From positions 13,053 to 77,052 of the forward strand of contig JBIOUX010000104.1 of assembly GCA_044867425.1 (NCBI GenBank): DNA of 64,000 bases, written 5' to 3'. How positions within the stretch are numbered: position 1 is the stretch's first letter; the number at the start of each line of letters is the position of its first letter. Shown here one piece after another: positions 25,592-33,059 of the stretch. The position numbers and the translations under genes were made by a program. The notes under the pieces are model-generated. The model had not been told where the DNA came from. It saw nothing but the letters and a program-made list of their open reading frames with translations, and searched no databases. The DNA comes from CAWBJP01 sp044867425 (GTDB lineage Bacteria > Actinomycetota > Acidimicrobiia > IMCC26256 > BP-133).

Positions 25592-26272
25592 TCAGCCTCC
25601 GTCCCCGGCTGCGACAGGCAGACCGGCTCGTTTCCATTCGGGGAACCCGTCCTCGAGGCGCCGGGCGCGGTAGCCGCGGCGGCGCAGCAACCGCACGGCG
25701 TCGTCGGCGTACACGCAGTAGGGGCCGCGGCAGTAGGCGACCACCTCGGCGTCCTTGGGCAGGGCCCGAAGGTGGCGGCGCAGCTCCCCGACAGGCACGG
25801 AGCGGGCTCCGGGGATGTGCCCGGCGAAGAACTCGGGTGTCGGCCGCACGTCGAGCACCACCACGTCACCCGCCTCGAGGCGGGCGGCCAGCTCCCGGCG
25901 CCCGACGGCCTCCAACCGGGACCGGTCACCGAGATAGTCCTCGGCCAACCGCTCGATCCCTGCCACATGCTCGGCGGCCACGCCCCGCAACGCCGCCCAC
26001 AGCTCGGCCACCCGATCGCTGGCCAGCATGTAGACGATCCGGGTTCCCTCCCGTCGGGTACGCAACACACCAGCGCGGGCCATGGCCCGCAAGTGGTGTG
26101 AGGTGTTGGCCACGCTCTGGTCGATCTCGCCGGCGATCTCGTCGACCGAGCGCTCCCCCTGGACGAGGAGGTCGACGATCTCGGCCCGCCGTCCGCTGGC
26201 CAGGGCCTTGGCCACCTCGGCGAAGGCGTCGAACAATGCGTCCTTGGCCGCCCGGTCACCCATGGTGGCCAT
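25592..26272 (-). CDS. ArsR-family regulator fused to a rhodanese domain
   Basis: A 226-residue protein. Residues 15-95 form an ArsR winged helix (SVDEIAGEIDQSVANTSHHLRAMARAGVL, wing TRREGTRIVYML). Residues 125-222 form a rhodanese domain with catalytic loop CRGPYC (Cys181 and Cys186). The only two cysteines are in that loop, so sensing of persulfide or a related reactive species would have to occur in the rhodanese half. The ATG at 26272 (or 26263) is the start. It precedes the methyltransferase gene by 4 bases and diverges from the MBL-rhodanese operon; inverted repeats in between are probable operators. Confidence 0.85.
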   Translation of the reverse strand: MATMGDRAAKDALFDAFAEVAKALASGRRAEIVDLLVQGERSVDEIAGEIDQSVANTSHHLRAMARAGVLRTRREGTRIVYMLASDRVAELWAALRGVAAEHVAGIERLAEDYLGDRSRLEAVGRRELAARLEAGDVVVLDVRPTPEFFAGHIPGARSVPVGELRRHLRALPKDAEVVAYCRGPYCVYADDAVRLLRRRGYRARRLEDGFPEWKRAGLPVAAGDGG

Positions 26273-26285
26273 GGTCCGGCCCGAG

Positions 26286-26300
26286 CTTGACTTTGTCAAG
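26286..26300. promoter_or_regulatory. Inverted repeat CTTGAC-TTT-GTCAAG
   Basis: A perfect 6-bp inverted repeat 14 bases upstream of the ArsR-rhodanese start. The half-site CTTGA recurs as CTTGACAAG at 26315-26323 and in the repeat at 26343-26360, so three related sites lie within 75 bases. It is a likely autoregulatory operator. Confidence 0.6.
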
Positions 26301-26315
26301 TGTTCAAATGATCTC

Positions 26316-26343
26316 TTGACAAGAAGCGACCCAGAGATACTAT
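26316..26343 (+). promoter_or_regulatory. Sigma-70-type promoter for the MBL-rhodanese operon
   Basis: TTGACA (26316-26321) and TACTAT (26338-26343) with a 16-base spacer match the consensus well. The -35 box overlaps one CTTGACAAG site and the -10 box abuts the next inverted repeat, so bound regulator would block polymerase. Confidence 0.65.
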
Positions 26344-26360
26344 TCAAGTCATTACTTGAA
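26343..26360. promoter_or_regulatory. Inverted repeat TTCAAGT-N4-ACTTGAA, probable operator
   Basis: A perfect 7-bp inverted repeat with spacer CATT placed at the expected transcription start, 17 bases before the ATG at 26377. The position and shared CTTGA half-site indicate repression by the adjacent ArsR-rhodanese protein. Confidence 0.65.
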
Positions 26361-26376
26361 GATCACGGGAGCAACG

Positions 26377-27732
26377 ATGGCCAGCCCGGCGGTGGTGGCG
26401 CTCGTCGACGAGGGTCTCGGCAACGCATCGTACCTGGTCGACCTGGGCGACGGGCGCGCCTTGGTGGTCGACCCGCCTCGCGACCCGACCCGTCACCTCG
26501 CTCTCGCCGCGAAGTGGGGGGTCACGATCAGCCACACCTTCGAGACGCACTTGCACGCCGACTTCGTGACCGGAAGTCGCGAGCTGGCCTCCTTCGGCGC
26601 CACCGTCCTCGCGCCCGCCTCGGCGGGGATCGAGTGGCCTCACCGGGGGCTCGGCGACGGCGACGAGATCGACCTGGGCGGGCTGCGTCTACGGGCCCTC
26701 GCCACTCCCGGCCACACCCCCGAGCATCTCGCCTACCTGCTCTGCGACGGCGAACAACCCGCCGCCCTGTTCTCAGGGGGGTCGCTGCTGGTCGGCGCGG
26801 TGGCCCGCACCGACCTCATCGCCCCCGATCAGACCGAGACCCTGGCCCGCGCCCTGTGGCGCTCCATCGTCGAACGGCTCCTCACGCTGCCCGACGACCT
26901 GGCCGTCTACCCCACTCACGGCGCCGGGTCGTTCTGCTCCGCACCGGCGGGCGGCGAACGCACCACCACCATCGGACGGGAACGGGCCGCCAACCCGCTG
27001 TTGGCTGCGCCCGACGAGGGCACCTTCGTCACCGGCCTCCTCGCCGGCCTGGGGACCTACCCGCCGTATTTCGCCGAGCTCCGGGAGGTGAACCGCCGCG
27101 GCCCCCGCGTCTACGGCACCTTCCCCACCCTCGCTCGCCTCGACGTCGCCACCACCCGGCGGTTCGCCGCCAACGGCGCCGTCCTTGTCGACGTCCGTCC
27201 CGTCGAGCGTTTCGCCGCCGGCCACATCCCTGGCTCACTGGCGATCCCGCTGCGACCGCAGTTCGCCTCGTGGCTGGGCTGGCTCGTGAGACGGGACCAA
27301 CCGATCGTGTTCGTCGTTGACGACGACCAGGACCGGGTTGACCTCGTCCGCCAATGCCTCACCATCGGCTACGAGCACCTCGCCGGCGAGCTGGCGGACG
27401 GCGTCGCCGCCTGGACCGCCGAATGCCAACCCGCGGGCGTGATCCCTCTTGTCAGCCCGGCGGCGCTGGATCGCCGGCGGGTGCTCGACGTCCGCCAGAC
27501 CGCCGAATACACCGCCGGCCACGTGCCCGGCGCCGTCCACCTCGAACTCGGCTCGCTCCGCGCCCGGCTCGCCGCCGTACCCGCCGGTCCGATCACCCTG
27601 ATGTGCGGCCACGGGGAGCGGGCCATGACCGGCGCCAGCATCCTCGCCGCCGCCGGCCGCGACGACGTGTCCGTGATGGTCGGTGGTCCCGACGACTGGG
27701 CCCGCGTGACCGCAGCACCGCTCGCCTCATGA
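26377..27732 (+). CDS. ETHE1-like metallo-beta-lactamase with two rhodanese domains
   Basis: A 451-residue protein: MBL fold (1-240), then two rhodanese domains (about 255-345 and 350-450). The fold resembles persulfide dioxygenases (THLHADF at 57-63, TPGHT at 110-114, YPTHGAGSFC), but two metal-site positions differ. Phe63 replaces the last His of THxHADH, and Gly135 (FSGGSLLVG) replaces the Asp ligand of TGDxLL. The first rhodanese has Asp in the catalytic loop position (FVVDDDQ) and the second keeps Cys (LMCGHGERA). I chose ATG 26377, which has GGGAG five bases upstream, over TTG 26356. It heads a three-gene operon and overlaps the MFS gene by ATGA. Confidence 0.85.
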   Translation: MASPAVVALVDEGLGNASYLVDLGDGRALVVDPPRDPTRHLALAAKWGVTISHTFETHLHADFVTGSRELASFGATVLAPASAGIEWPHRGLGDGDEIDLGGLRLRALATPGHTPEHLAYLLCDGEQPAALFSGGSLLVGAVARTDLIAPDQTETLARALWRSIVERLLTLPDDLAVYPTHGAGSFCSAPAGGERTTTIGRERAANPLLAAPDEGTFVTGLLAGLGTYPPYFAELREVNRRGPRVYGTFPTLARLDVATTRRFAANGAVLVDVRPVERFAAGHIPGSLAIPLRPQFASWLGWLVRRDQPIVFVVDDDQDRVDLVRQCLTIGYEHLAGELADGVAAWTAECQPAGVIPLVSPAALDRRRVLDVRQTAEYTAGHVPGAVHLELGSLRARLAAVPAGPITLMCGHGERAMTGASILAAAGRDDVSVMVGGPDDWARVTAAPLAS

Positions 27733-29009
27733 CCACCACCAGCGAGCCGGTGACGGCGAAGACCGCACCCCGGTTGGGGCTCCGTCAGAACCTCGCCCAG
27801 TTCAGCCTCCTGGTGGGCATCAACGCCCTCGTCGGCGGCATGATCGGCCAGGAACGCACCGTCCTGCCCCTGCTGGCCACCCGCACCTTCGGGCTGGCCG
27901 CCTTCACCGCCACGACGACGTTCATCGTCGCCTTCGGGGCCACCAAGGCGCTCACCAACCTGGCCACCGGCGCCCTCACCGACCGCGTCGGCCGCAAACC
28001 CGTCCTCGTCGCCGGCTGGCTCATCGGCCTCCCCGTCCCCTTCCTCCTGATCTGGGCGCCGAGCTGGGGGTGGGTGATCGCCGCCAACGTCCTGCTGGGC
28101 GTCAACCAGGGCATGACCTGGTCCACCACCGTCATCATGAAGATCGACCTGGTCGGCCCCGCCCGCCGCGGCTTCGCCCTCGGCCTCAACGAAGCGTCCG
28201 GCTACGGCGCCGTGGCGCTCACCGCCCTGGCCACCGGCGCCATCGCCGCCCGCCACGGGCTGCGCCCCGAACCCTTCTACCTCGGCATCGCCTTCGCCGG
28301 GCTCGGCCTCGGCCTCTCCACCCTGTTCGTGCGCGAGACCCAAGGCCATGCCCGCCACGAAGCCACCACCACCAGATCCCAAACCGACGCCGACGACCGG
28401 TTCGGGGTGGTGTTCGCCCGCGCCACCTGGCGAGACCCGACCCTCAGCGCCGTCAGCCAGGCCGGGCTCGTCAACAACGCCGTCGACGGCCTGGCCTGGG
28501 GCATCCTCCCGCTGCTGTTCGCCGCCGGTGGGCAGTCGGTGCAGGCCATCGGGGTGCTCGCCGCCCTCTATCCCGGGGTGTGGTGCGTCGGTCAGCTGTT
28601 CACCGGTGCGTGGTCGGATCGGGTGGGCCGCAAGCCGCTCATCACCGCCGGCATGATCCTCCAAGGCGTCGCCCTCGCCCTCATGGCCACCACCACCGGC
28701 TTCGGGCCGTGGGCGGCAGGCGCCGTGCTCATCGGCGTCGGTACCGCCCTCGTCTACCCGACCCTGATCGCCGCCGTCGGCGACCGGGCCCACCCCAGCT
28801 GGCGGGCCACCGCCGTCGGTGTCTACCGGCTGTGGCGCGACACCGGCTACGTCGCCGGCGCCCTCCTCGGCGGCATCGTCGCCGACGCCTTCGACCTGCG
28901 GGCCGCCGTCTGGGTCGTCGCCGCCCTCAGCATCGCCTCGGGACTCGTCGTCGCCACCCGCATGACCGAAACCCACACGACCAGCGCGTCAGCCATGCTT
29001 CCGGCATGA
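27729..29009 (+). CDS. MFS transporter
   Basis: A 426-residue integral membrane protein with about 12 helices in two halves. MFS loop signatures are visible between helices 2-3 (GALTDRVGRKPVLV) and in the second half (GAWSDRVGRKPLIT). A hydrophilic central loop (RETQGHARHEATTTRSQTDADD) separates the halves. Its ATG overlaps the MBL gene stop (ATGA), and its stop overlaps the next start the same way. By context it probably exports a sulfur-, selenium- or arsenic-containing product, but the substrate is not shown by sequence. Confidence 0.85.
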   Translation: MTTTSEPVTAKTAPRLGLRQNLAQFSLLVGINALVGGMIGQERTVLPLLATRTFGLAAFTATTTFIVAFGATKALTNLATGALTDRVGRKPVLVAGWLIGLPVPFLLIWAPSWGWVIAANVLLGVNQGMTWSTTVIMKIDLVGPARRGFALGLNEASGYGAVALTALATGAIAARHGLRPEPFYLGIAFAGLGLGLSTLFVRETQGHARHEATTTRSQTDADDRFGVVFARATWRDPTLSAVSQAGLVNNAVDGLAWGILPLLFAAGGQSVQAIGVLAALYPGVWCVGQLFTGAWSDRVGRKPLITAGMILQGVALALMATTTGFGPWAAGAVLIGVGTALVYPTLIAAVGDRAHPSWRATAVGVYRLWRDTGYVAGALLGGIVADAFDLRAAVWVVAALSIASGLVVATRMTETHTTSASAMLPA

Positions 29010-29380
29010 CCACCTTCGGCCTTGTCCTCGACTGCGCAGATCCCGAGACCCTCGCTGACTTCTGGGCCGCCGCCCTCGGTTACGTGACCCTCGGCGCCGC
29101 GGGCAGGTACATGCTCCTCGTCGCCGGCGACGGCAACCAACCCAAGCTGTTGTTACAACGGGTGCCCGAGCCCAAGGCGGTCAAGAACCGGATGCACCTC
29201 GACATCGTGACCCCCGACATCCACGGCGAAGCCGCCCGCCTCGAAGCCCTCGGTGCCCGACGGGTGGCGTCCGAAGCGATGAGCGAGCACGGCAGCACGT
29301 GGGTGCTCATGGAAGACCCGGAAGGCAACGAGTTCTGCGTCTGCGACGGGGGTGCCGGCGGGCACAAGACCTCGGCCTGA
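29006..29380 (+). CDS. VOC-family (glyoxalase-like) protein
   Basis: A 124-residue single-module VOC protein: TFGLVLDCADPETLADFWAAALGY, NRMHLDIVTPDIHGEAARLEALGA and the closing DPEGNEFCVCD with a metal-type Glu. This resembles the Glyoxalase_6 group. It lacks the double-cysteine site of the C-As lyase ArsI. It is the last gene of the operon with the MBL-rhodanese and MFS genes, joined by an ATGA overlap. Confidence 0.8.
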   Translation: MTTFGLVLDCADPETLADFWAAALGYVTLGAAGRYMLLVAGDGNQPKLLLQRVPEPKAVKNRMHLDIVTPDIHGEAARLEALGARRVASEAMSEHGSTWVLMEDPEGNEFCVCDGGAGGHKTSA

Positions 29381-29417
29381 CGACGGAAATAAGCCTCGAG
29401 GCTGGCCCGGGCGCCCG

Positions 29418-31346
29418 TCAGCCCGCCAGGCGCTTCTGGAAGAACTGGAGGAGGTGGCCCCGCTCGAGCACCCGGTTGTCGCGCTTCTGCGAGCCGTGGC
29501 CCTCGTCCGGAAAGACGATGAGGAGCGAGCCGATCTTCTTGGCGGCGAGCGCCTCGTGGATCTGGGTCGCCTCGCTCACCGGCACGCGGGGGTCGTTCGC
29601 CCCCTGGACGACGAGCAGCGGAGCCTTGACCCGGTCGACGTAGGTGATGGGCGACAGCTTCACCAGGGCGTCGCGGTCCTTCTCAGGGTCGCCGTACTCC
29701 GTGATCCGCAGCGGCCGGCGGTAGGGCGCGGTGTTCTCCAGGAAGGTGAGGAGGTTGGCGATCCCGACGTTGGAGGCGCCGGCGTCGTAGGCCCCGGCGA
29801 ACATCGTCATCCCGATGAGGGCCGAGTAGCCGCCGTAGCTGCCGCCGGAGATGCCGATCCTGGGCGGCCGGCCGCCGTCCCCCCAGTGGGCGCGGATGAA
29901 CCGGGCGCAGTCCTCGATGTCGGTGATGACATCGAGCCGCTTCGGCCCGTCGTCGGCGTGCAGCCACGCCTTCCCGTAGCCGTCGCTGCCCCGCACGTTC
30001 GGCTCGACGTAGACGAAGCCGGCGTCGACGAAGAGCTGGGCGCCGGAGTGGAATCCGGGGTATGCCTGGCCTTCGGGACCCCCGTGGAAGTTGACGACCA
30101 CCGGGCAGGGCTTGGTGGGACACGACTCCGGACGCCGCACGAACATGGGGATGCGGGTCCCGTCCCGGGCCGGGTACGACTCCAGGCTGGCCACGGCAAA
30201 GCGGCTCGTGTCCAGCTCCGGGGCGCTCGGGGTGTGCCACTGCGTCAGCCCGCCGGTCGTCCAGTCCATCACGTAGCTGCTCACCGGCGCCCGGCCGGTG
30301 TCGACCGACAGTGTCGTGTAGCGACCGTCGGAGGTGGTGGCCCCGAAGCGGACGTGGTCGGCCGCCGGCAGCGCCGGGAGGGGAAGCTCGGTGAAGGTGC
30401 GGGCGTCCATGGCCCTTAGGCGGCTGTAGCCGCCGTCGTTGACGATGTAGAGGATCCGCCGTCTCGGCTCGTCGATGGAGAAGGCCGAGACGTCGTGGGG
30501 CATCTCGGGTGTGACGGGAACGAGCTTGCCCTGGCGGAAACGGTAGAGCCGGCGGAAGTCACCGATCTTGGGGGTGAGCACGAGCAGCTCGCCGCTCTCC
30601 GCTCCGAAGGCGGCCTGGTAATCCTCGGCCTCGCCCTGCCCGAGGACGGGAGTGAGGGCCTTGGTGGCCAGGTCGAACTCGTAGAACTCGCGGGACGCGC
30701 TCCCGGTCTCCTTCACCAGCAGCAGCCCCCCGTCGGGCCGGTGGTCGGCCACGTCCCAGAGCCCGTCCTGATCGAAAACGAGCTCCGAGCCCTTGGTGGC
30801 GACGTCGTAGCGGTAGATGGCGTAGGCGTCGGCCTTGCGGTCGTTGGCCCGGTAGTAGATCGACTTGCCGTCGTTGGGGATGAAGGACAGGAAGGCCCGC
30901 ACCTGGTCCTTGTGGGCGATGACCTCAAGCGACCCTCCCCCGGCCGGCTGGAGGTACAGCCCGGGGTTCTCCGCTCCGCCGCGGTCCCTCGACACCACCA
31001 CGTGGCGGCCGTCGGGCATGACGCCGGCCACGGCGGTGACGTCCTCGCCCCCGGTGAGCTGGACGGGGAAGCGCTGGGGCCCGTCCAGGCGCCACACCTG
31101 GGACGTACCGGTCACCGACCAGGTGAAGAACATGGTCCGGCCGTCGAGGCTGACCTCGCCGGCGTCGGGCGAGCGGACGTCGAGCATGGACTGGACACGC
31201 GCCCGCACCTCGGGCGGGACGGGCGGCGGGGCGTACTGGGCCAGGACGTCCGGTCCGCTCGCCGTCGCCTTCGTCTCCTGACGGGCGGAGGTGTTGCAGG
31301 CGCCGGCAACCACGGCAACGACCAGGACGAGGGGCCATCGAGTCAC
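29418..31346 (-). CDS. S9-family (prolyl oligopeptidase-like) peptidase, lipoprotein
   Basis: A 642-residue secreted lipoprotein (lipobox VVAGAC, Cys17). The N-terminal two thirds are beta-propeller repeats of the TolB/DPP-IV type (VSLDGRTMFFTWS, VMPDGRHVVVSRD, DHRPDGGLLLV). The C-terminal alpha/beta hydrolase has the nucleophile elbow GISGGSYGGYS, the acid in GANDPRVPV and the base in DEGHGSQ. The start is GTG. It is transcribed alone, convergent with the VOC gene. It probably cleaves short peptides outside the membrane. Confidence 0.88.
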   Translation of the reverse strand: MTRWPLVLVVAVVAGACNTSARQETKATASGPDVLAQYAPPPVPPEVRARVQSMLDVRSPDAGEVSLDGRTMFFTWSVTGTSQVWRLDGPQRFPVQLTGGEDVTAVAGVMPDGRHVVVSRDRGGAENPGLYLQPAGGGSLEVIAHKDQVRAFLSFIPNDGKSIYYRANDRKADAYAIYRYDVATKGSELVFDQDGLWDVADHRPDGGLLLVKETGSASREFYEFDLATKALTPVLGQGEAEDYQAAFGAESGELLVLTPKIGDFRRLYRFRQGKLVPVTPEMPHDVSAFSIDEPRRRILYIVNDGGYSRLRAMDARTFTELPLPALPAADHVRFGATTSDGRYTTLSVDTGRAPVSSYVMDWTTGGLTQWHTPSAPELDTSRFAVASLESYPARDGTRIPMFVRRPESCPTKPCPVVVNFHGGPEGQAYPGFHSGAQLFVDAGFVYVEPNVRGSDGYGKAWLHADDGPKRLDVITDIEDCARFIRAHWGDGGRPPRIGISGGSYGGYSALIGMTMFAGAYDAGASNVGIANLLTFLENTAPYRRPLRITEYGDPEKDRDALVKLSPITYVDRVKAPLLVVQGANDPRVPVSEATQIHEALAAKKIGSLLIVFPDEGHGSQKRDNRVLERGHLLQFFQKRLAG

Positions 31347-31388
31347 GGCGGTGGACTGTACCGGCGGCGGCGGAACCGCCCCCGCGAA

Positions 31389-32042
31389 TTATTTCGAGGG
31401 GTGGACGGGAAGCCAGACGGGTACGGGAGTCACTTCGCGGACCGCGAGGGCGAGGTAGCGGTCCGGGCCGTCGTCGAACGACTCAGCCCGCCACCCGGTG
31501 GCGGTCAGTACTGGAGAGAGCACCGCGGGGTCGAGCGGATCGTCCGGGTCGACCTCACGGCCGTGGCGGGCAGCCAGCGCGGCGCGGCTGACGGGGTGGA
31601 AGACGGCGAGGCGACCGTTCCCCCTCGTGACGCGGGCGAGCTCGAGCAGCCCAGCGCCCGCGTCGGGGATGTGGGGGAGGTAGCCGGCGGCGAAGACGGC
31701 GTCGACCGAGGCGGCGGGCAGCGGGAGGTGCAGGGCATCGCCCAGCACCAGCCCGGCGACGCGGTCACGGCCTTTGGCCCGGGCGGCATCAAGCATCTCC
31801 GGGGTGACGTCGACGGCGAGCACCCGGCCGGCCGAGCCGACGGCGGAGCGAAGGAGGGGCAGCGAACGCCCGGTCCCGCAGGCGACGTCGAGCACCGTGC
31901 CCCCCGCCGGCGGACGCAGGTCGGCGACGGCAGCCCGGTACACTGGGCCGTCGTCGGGGAACCGCTCATCCCACCCCGCCGCCCGAGCCGCGAAGAAGGA
32001 GCGGGTGGCACCCAGGTCCTGGTCGCCAGGTCGGCCCGCCAC
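31389..32042 (-). CDS. Class I SAM methyltransferase (Methyltransf_11-like)
   Basis: A 217-residue methyltransferase. Motif I is VLDVACGTGRSLPLL, the strand-2 acid is in VLAVDVTPEML, then LVLGDALHLPLPAASVDAVFAAGYL. The chosen start is GTG at 32042, placed just before the first helix (SFFAARAAGWDERF). The upstream frame stays open through the divergent DUF1353 gene but that is a shadow. The substrate is unknown. The 165-base gap to 32208 shows no clear regulatory motif. Confidence 0.75.
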   Translation of the reverse strand: MAGRPGDQDLGATRSFFAARAAGWDERFPDDGPVYRAAVADLRPPAGGTVLDVACGTGRSLPLLRSAVGSAGRVLAVDVTPEMLDAARAKGRDRVAGLVLGDALHLPLPAASVDAVFAAGYLPHIPDAGAGLLELARVTRGNGRLAVFHPVSRAALAARHGREVDPDDPLDPAVLSPVLTATGWRAESFDDGPDRYLALAVREVTPVPVWLPVHPSK

Positions 32043-32207
32043 GAGCGCAAACCTATCGATCCTTCCCGCTCGACGGCTCCTTCGCGGTCCCCCGCAGGCA
32101 TGCTCTGGTGGCTGAACCGTCGCGGTGGAGCGACGCTGTCGAGCCCCTCTTGCGTGCCCATGCCGCAGATTCCACCGATCCAGGCGCTGGAACGCGATTC
32201 TTGGGGC

Positions 32208-32990
32208 ATGCGGAGCCGGAGTGGGTTCTTCGACGGGGAGACGGGCGGGCCCGTGCAGGTGGTGCTCGAGCTGCAGGAGGGCGGGGACTTCAAGCTGCCC
32301 TGCCGGATCGGCTACCGGGACCCGAAGCACGGGCCGCCGTTCCTCGTCCCGAAGGACCCCGAGAAGTTCCGCACCGATCTGACGTCGGTGCCGTGGCCCT
32401 TCGCCTGGCTCGTGCCCAGCCTGGGAACTCACCTGCTGGCCGCCCTCCTCCACGACGGCCTCGTCGTCCCCGAGGGCGCCGAGCCCACCCATGAGGGCGA
32501 CCCGGTGTCGCGGGAGGAAGCCGACCGTATCTTCCGCGACGCCATGGCCGGCCTGGGCGTACCCCGGCTGCGGCGCTGGCTGATCTGGACGGCGGTCATG
32601 CTGGCCACCGCTTGGCAGGCGCTCGCTCCCCGGTGGTGGTGGCGGACACTGGTCGTGGTGACCTTCGGGGGCATCGGGGTGCTCGGGACCCTGGCCACCC
32701 TCGACCTGTTGGATCTCTGGGACGTGCTGCCGTGGATGGGCGACCAGCCATGGTGGGCCGAGCTCCTCTGGGGAGCAGCGTTCGCCCTGGTGATCCCGCT
32801 CGGGCTGTCGCTGCTGTGGGGGCGCCGGTGTCCGGTGGCGGCGGTGGGCGGAGTGGCGGCCGCCTTCCTGTTCCACGTGACGGTGGCCGTGGTGATCGTG
32901 TTCTCCATCTACTGGTTGGCCGAGCAGCTCGTGTCGCGGCCGGAGGGGACCGGCCCCAGCATCGAGCGGAACCTCACCCGTCGACGGTGA
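32208..32990 (+). CDS. DUF1353 protein with C-terminal membrane helices
   Basis: A 260-residue protein. The N-terminal half has the DUF1353 pattern (ELQEGGDFKLPCRIGY, KFRTDLTSVPWPF, LLAALLHDGLV). DUF1353 proteins often occur in phages and may be peptidase-related. Four hydrophobic segments follow (about 125-150, 150-172, 182-208, 212-240), so here the domain is tethered to the membrane. The start at ATG 32208 is the first that yields the domain cleanly; ATG 32160 is an alternative. Confidence 0.6.
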   Translation: MRSRSGFFDGETGGPVQVVLELQEGGDFKLPCRIGYRDPKHGPPFLVPKDPEKFRTDLTSVPWPFAWLVPSLGTHLLAALLHDGLVVPEGAEPTHEGDPVSREEADRIFRDAMAGLGVPRLRRWLIWTAVMLATAWQALAPRWWWRTLVVVTFGGIGVLGTLATLDLLDLWDVLPWMGDQPWWAELLWGAAFALVIPLGLSLLWGRRCPVAAVGGVAAAFLFHVTVAVVIVFSIYWLAEQLVSRPEGTGPSIERNLTRRR

Positions 32991-33059
32991 ATAAGGAACC
33001 CCTCGCCCTTCGGGTTCATGAGCGTGCGTCCACGCCATGCCGGCCGACCCTTGCACGCT

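Noticed and set aside
25588..26259. Continuous upstream extension of the methyltransferase frame toward 26259
   Set aside because: It shadows the ArsR-rhodanese gene, is Ser/Pro/Arg-rich, and the real start at 25587 has its own ribosome-binding site.
29006..29380. ArsI-type C-As lyase
   Set aside because: The VOC protein is of the right size and context, but the adjacent cysteine pair that binds the organoarsenical in ArsI is not present.
30495..32207. Long plus-strand open frame upstream of the DUF1353 gene
   Set aside because: It runs antisense through the S9 peptidase and methyltransferase genes and has no recognisable motif; only the part from 32208 matches a family.
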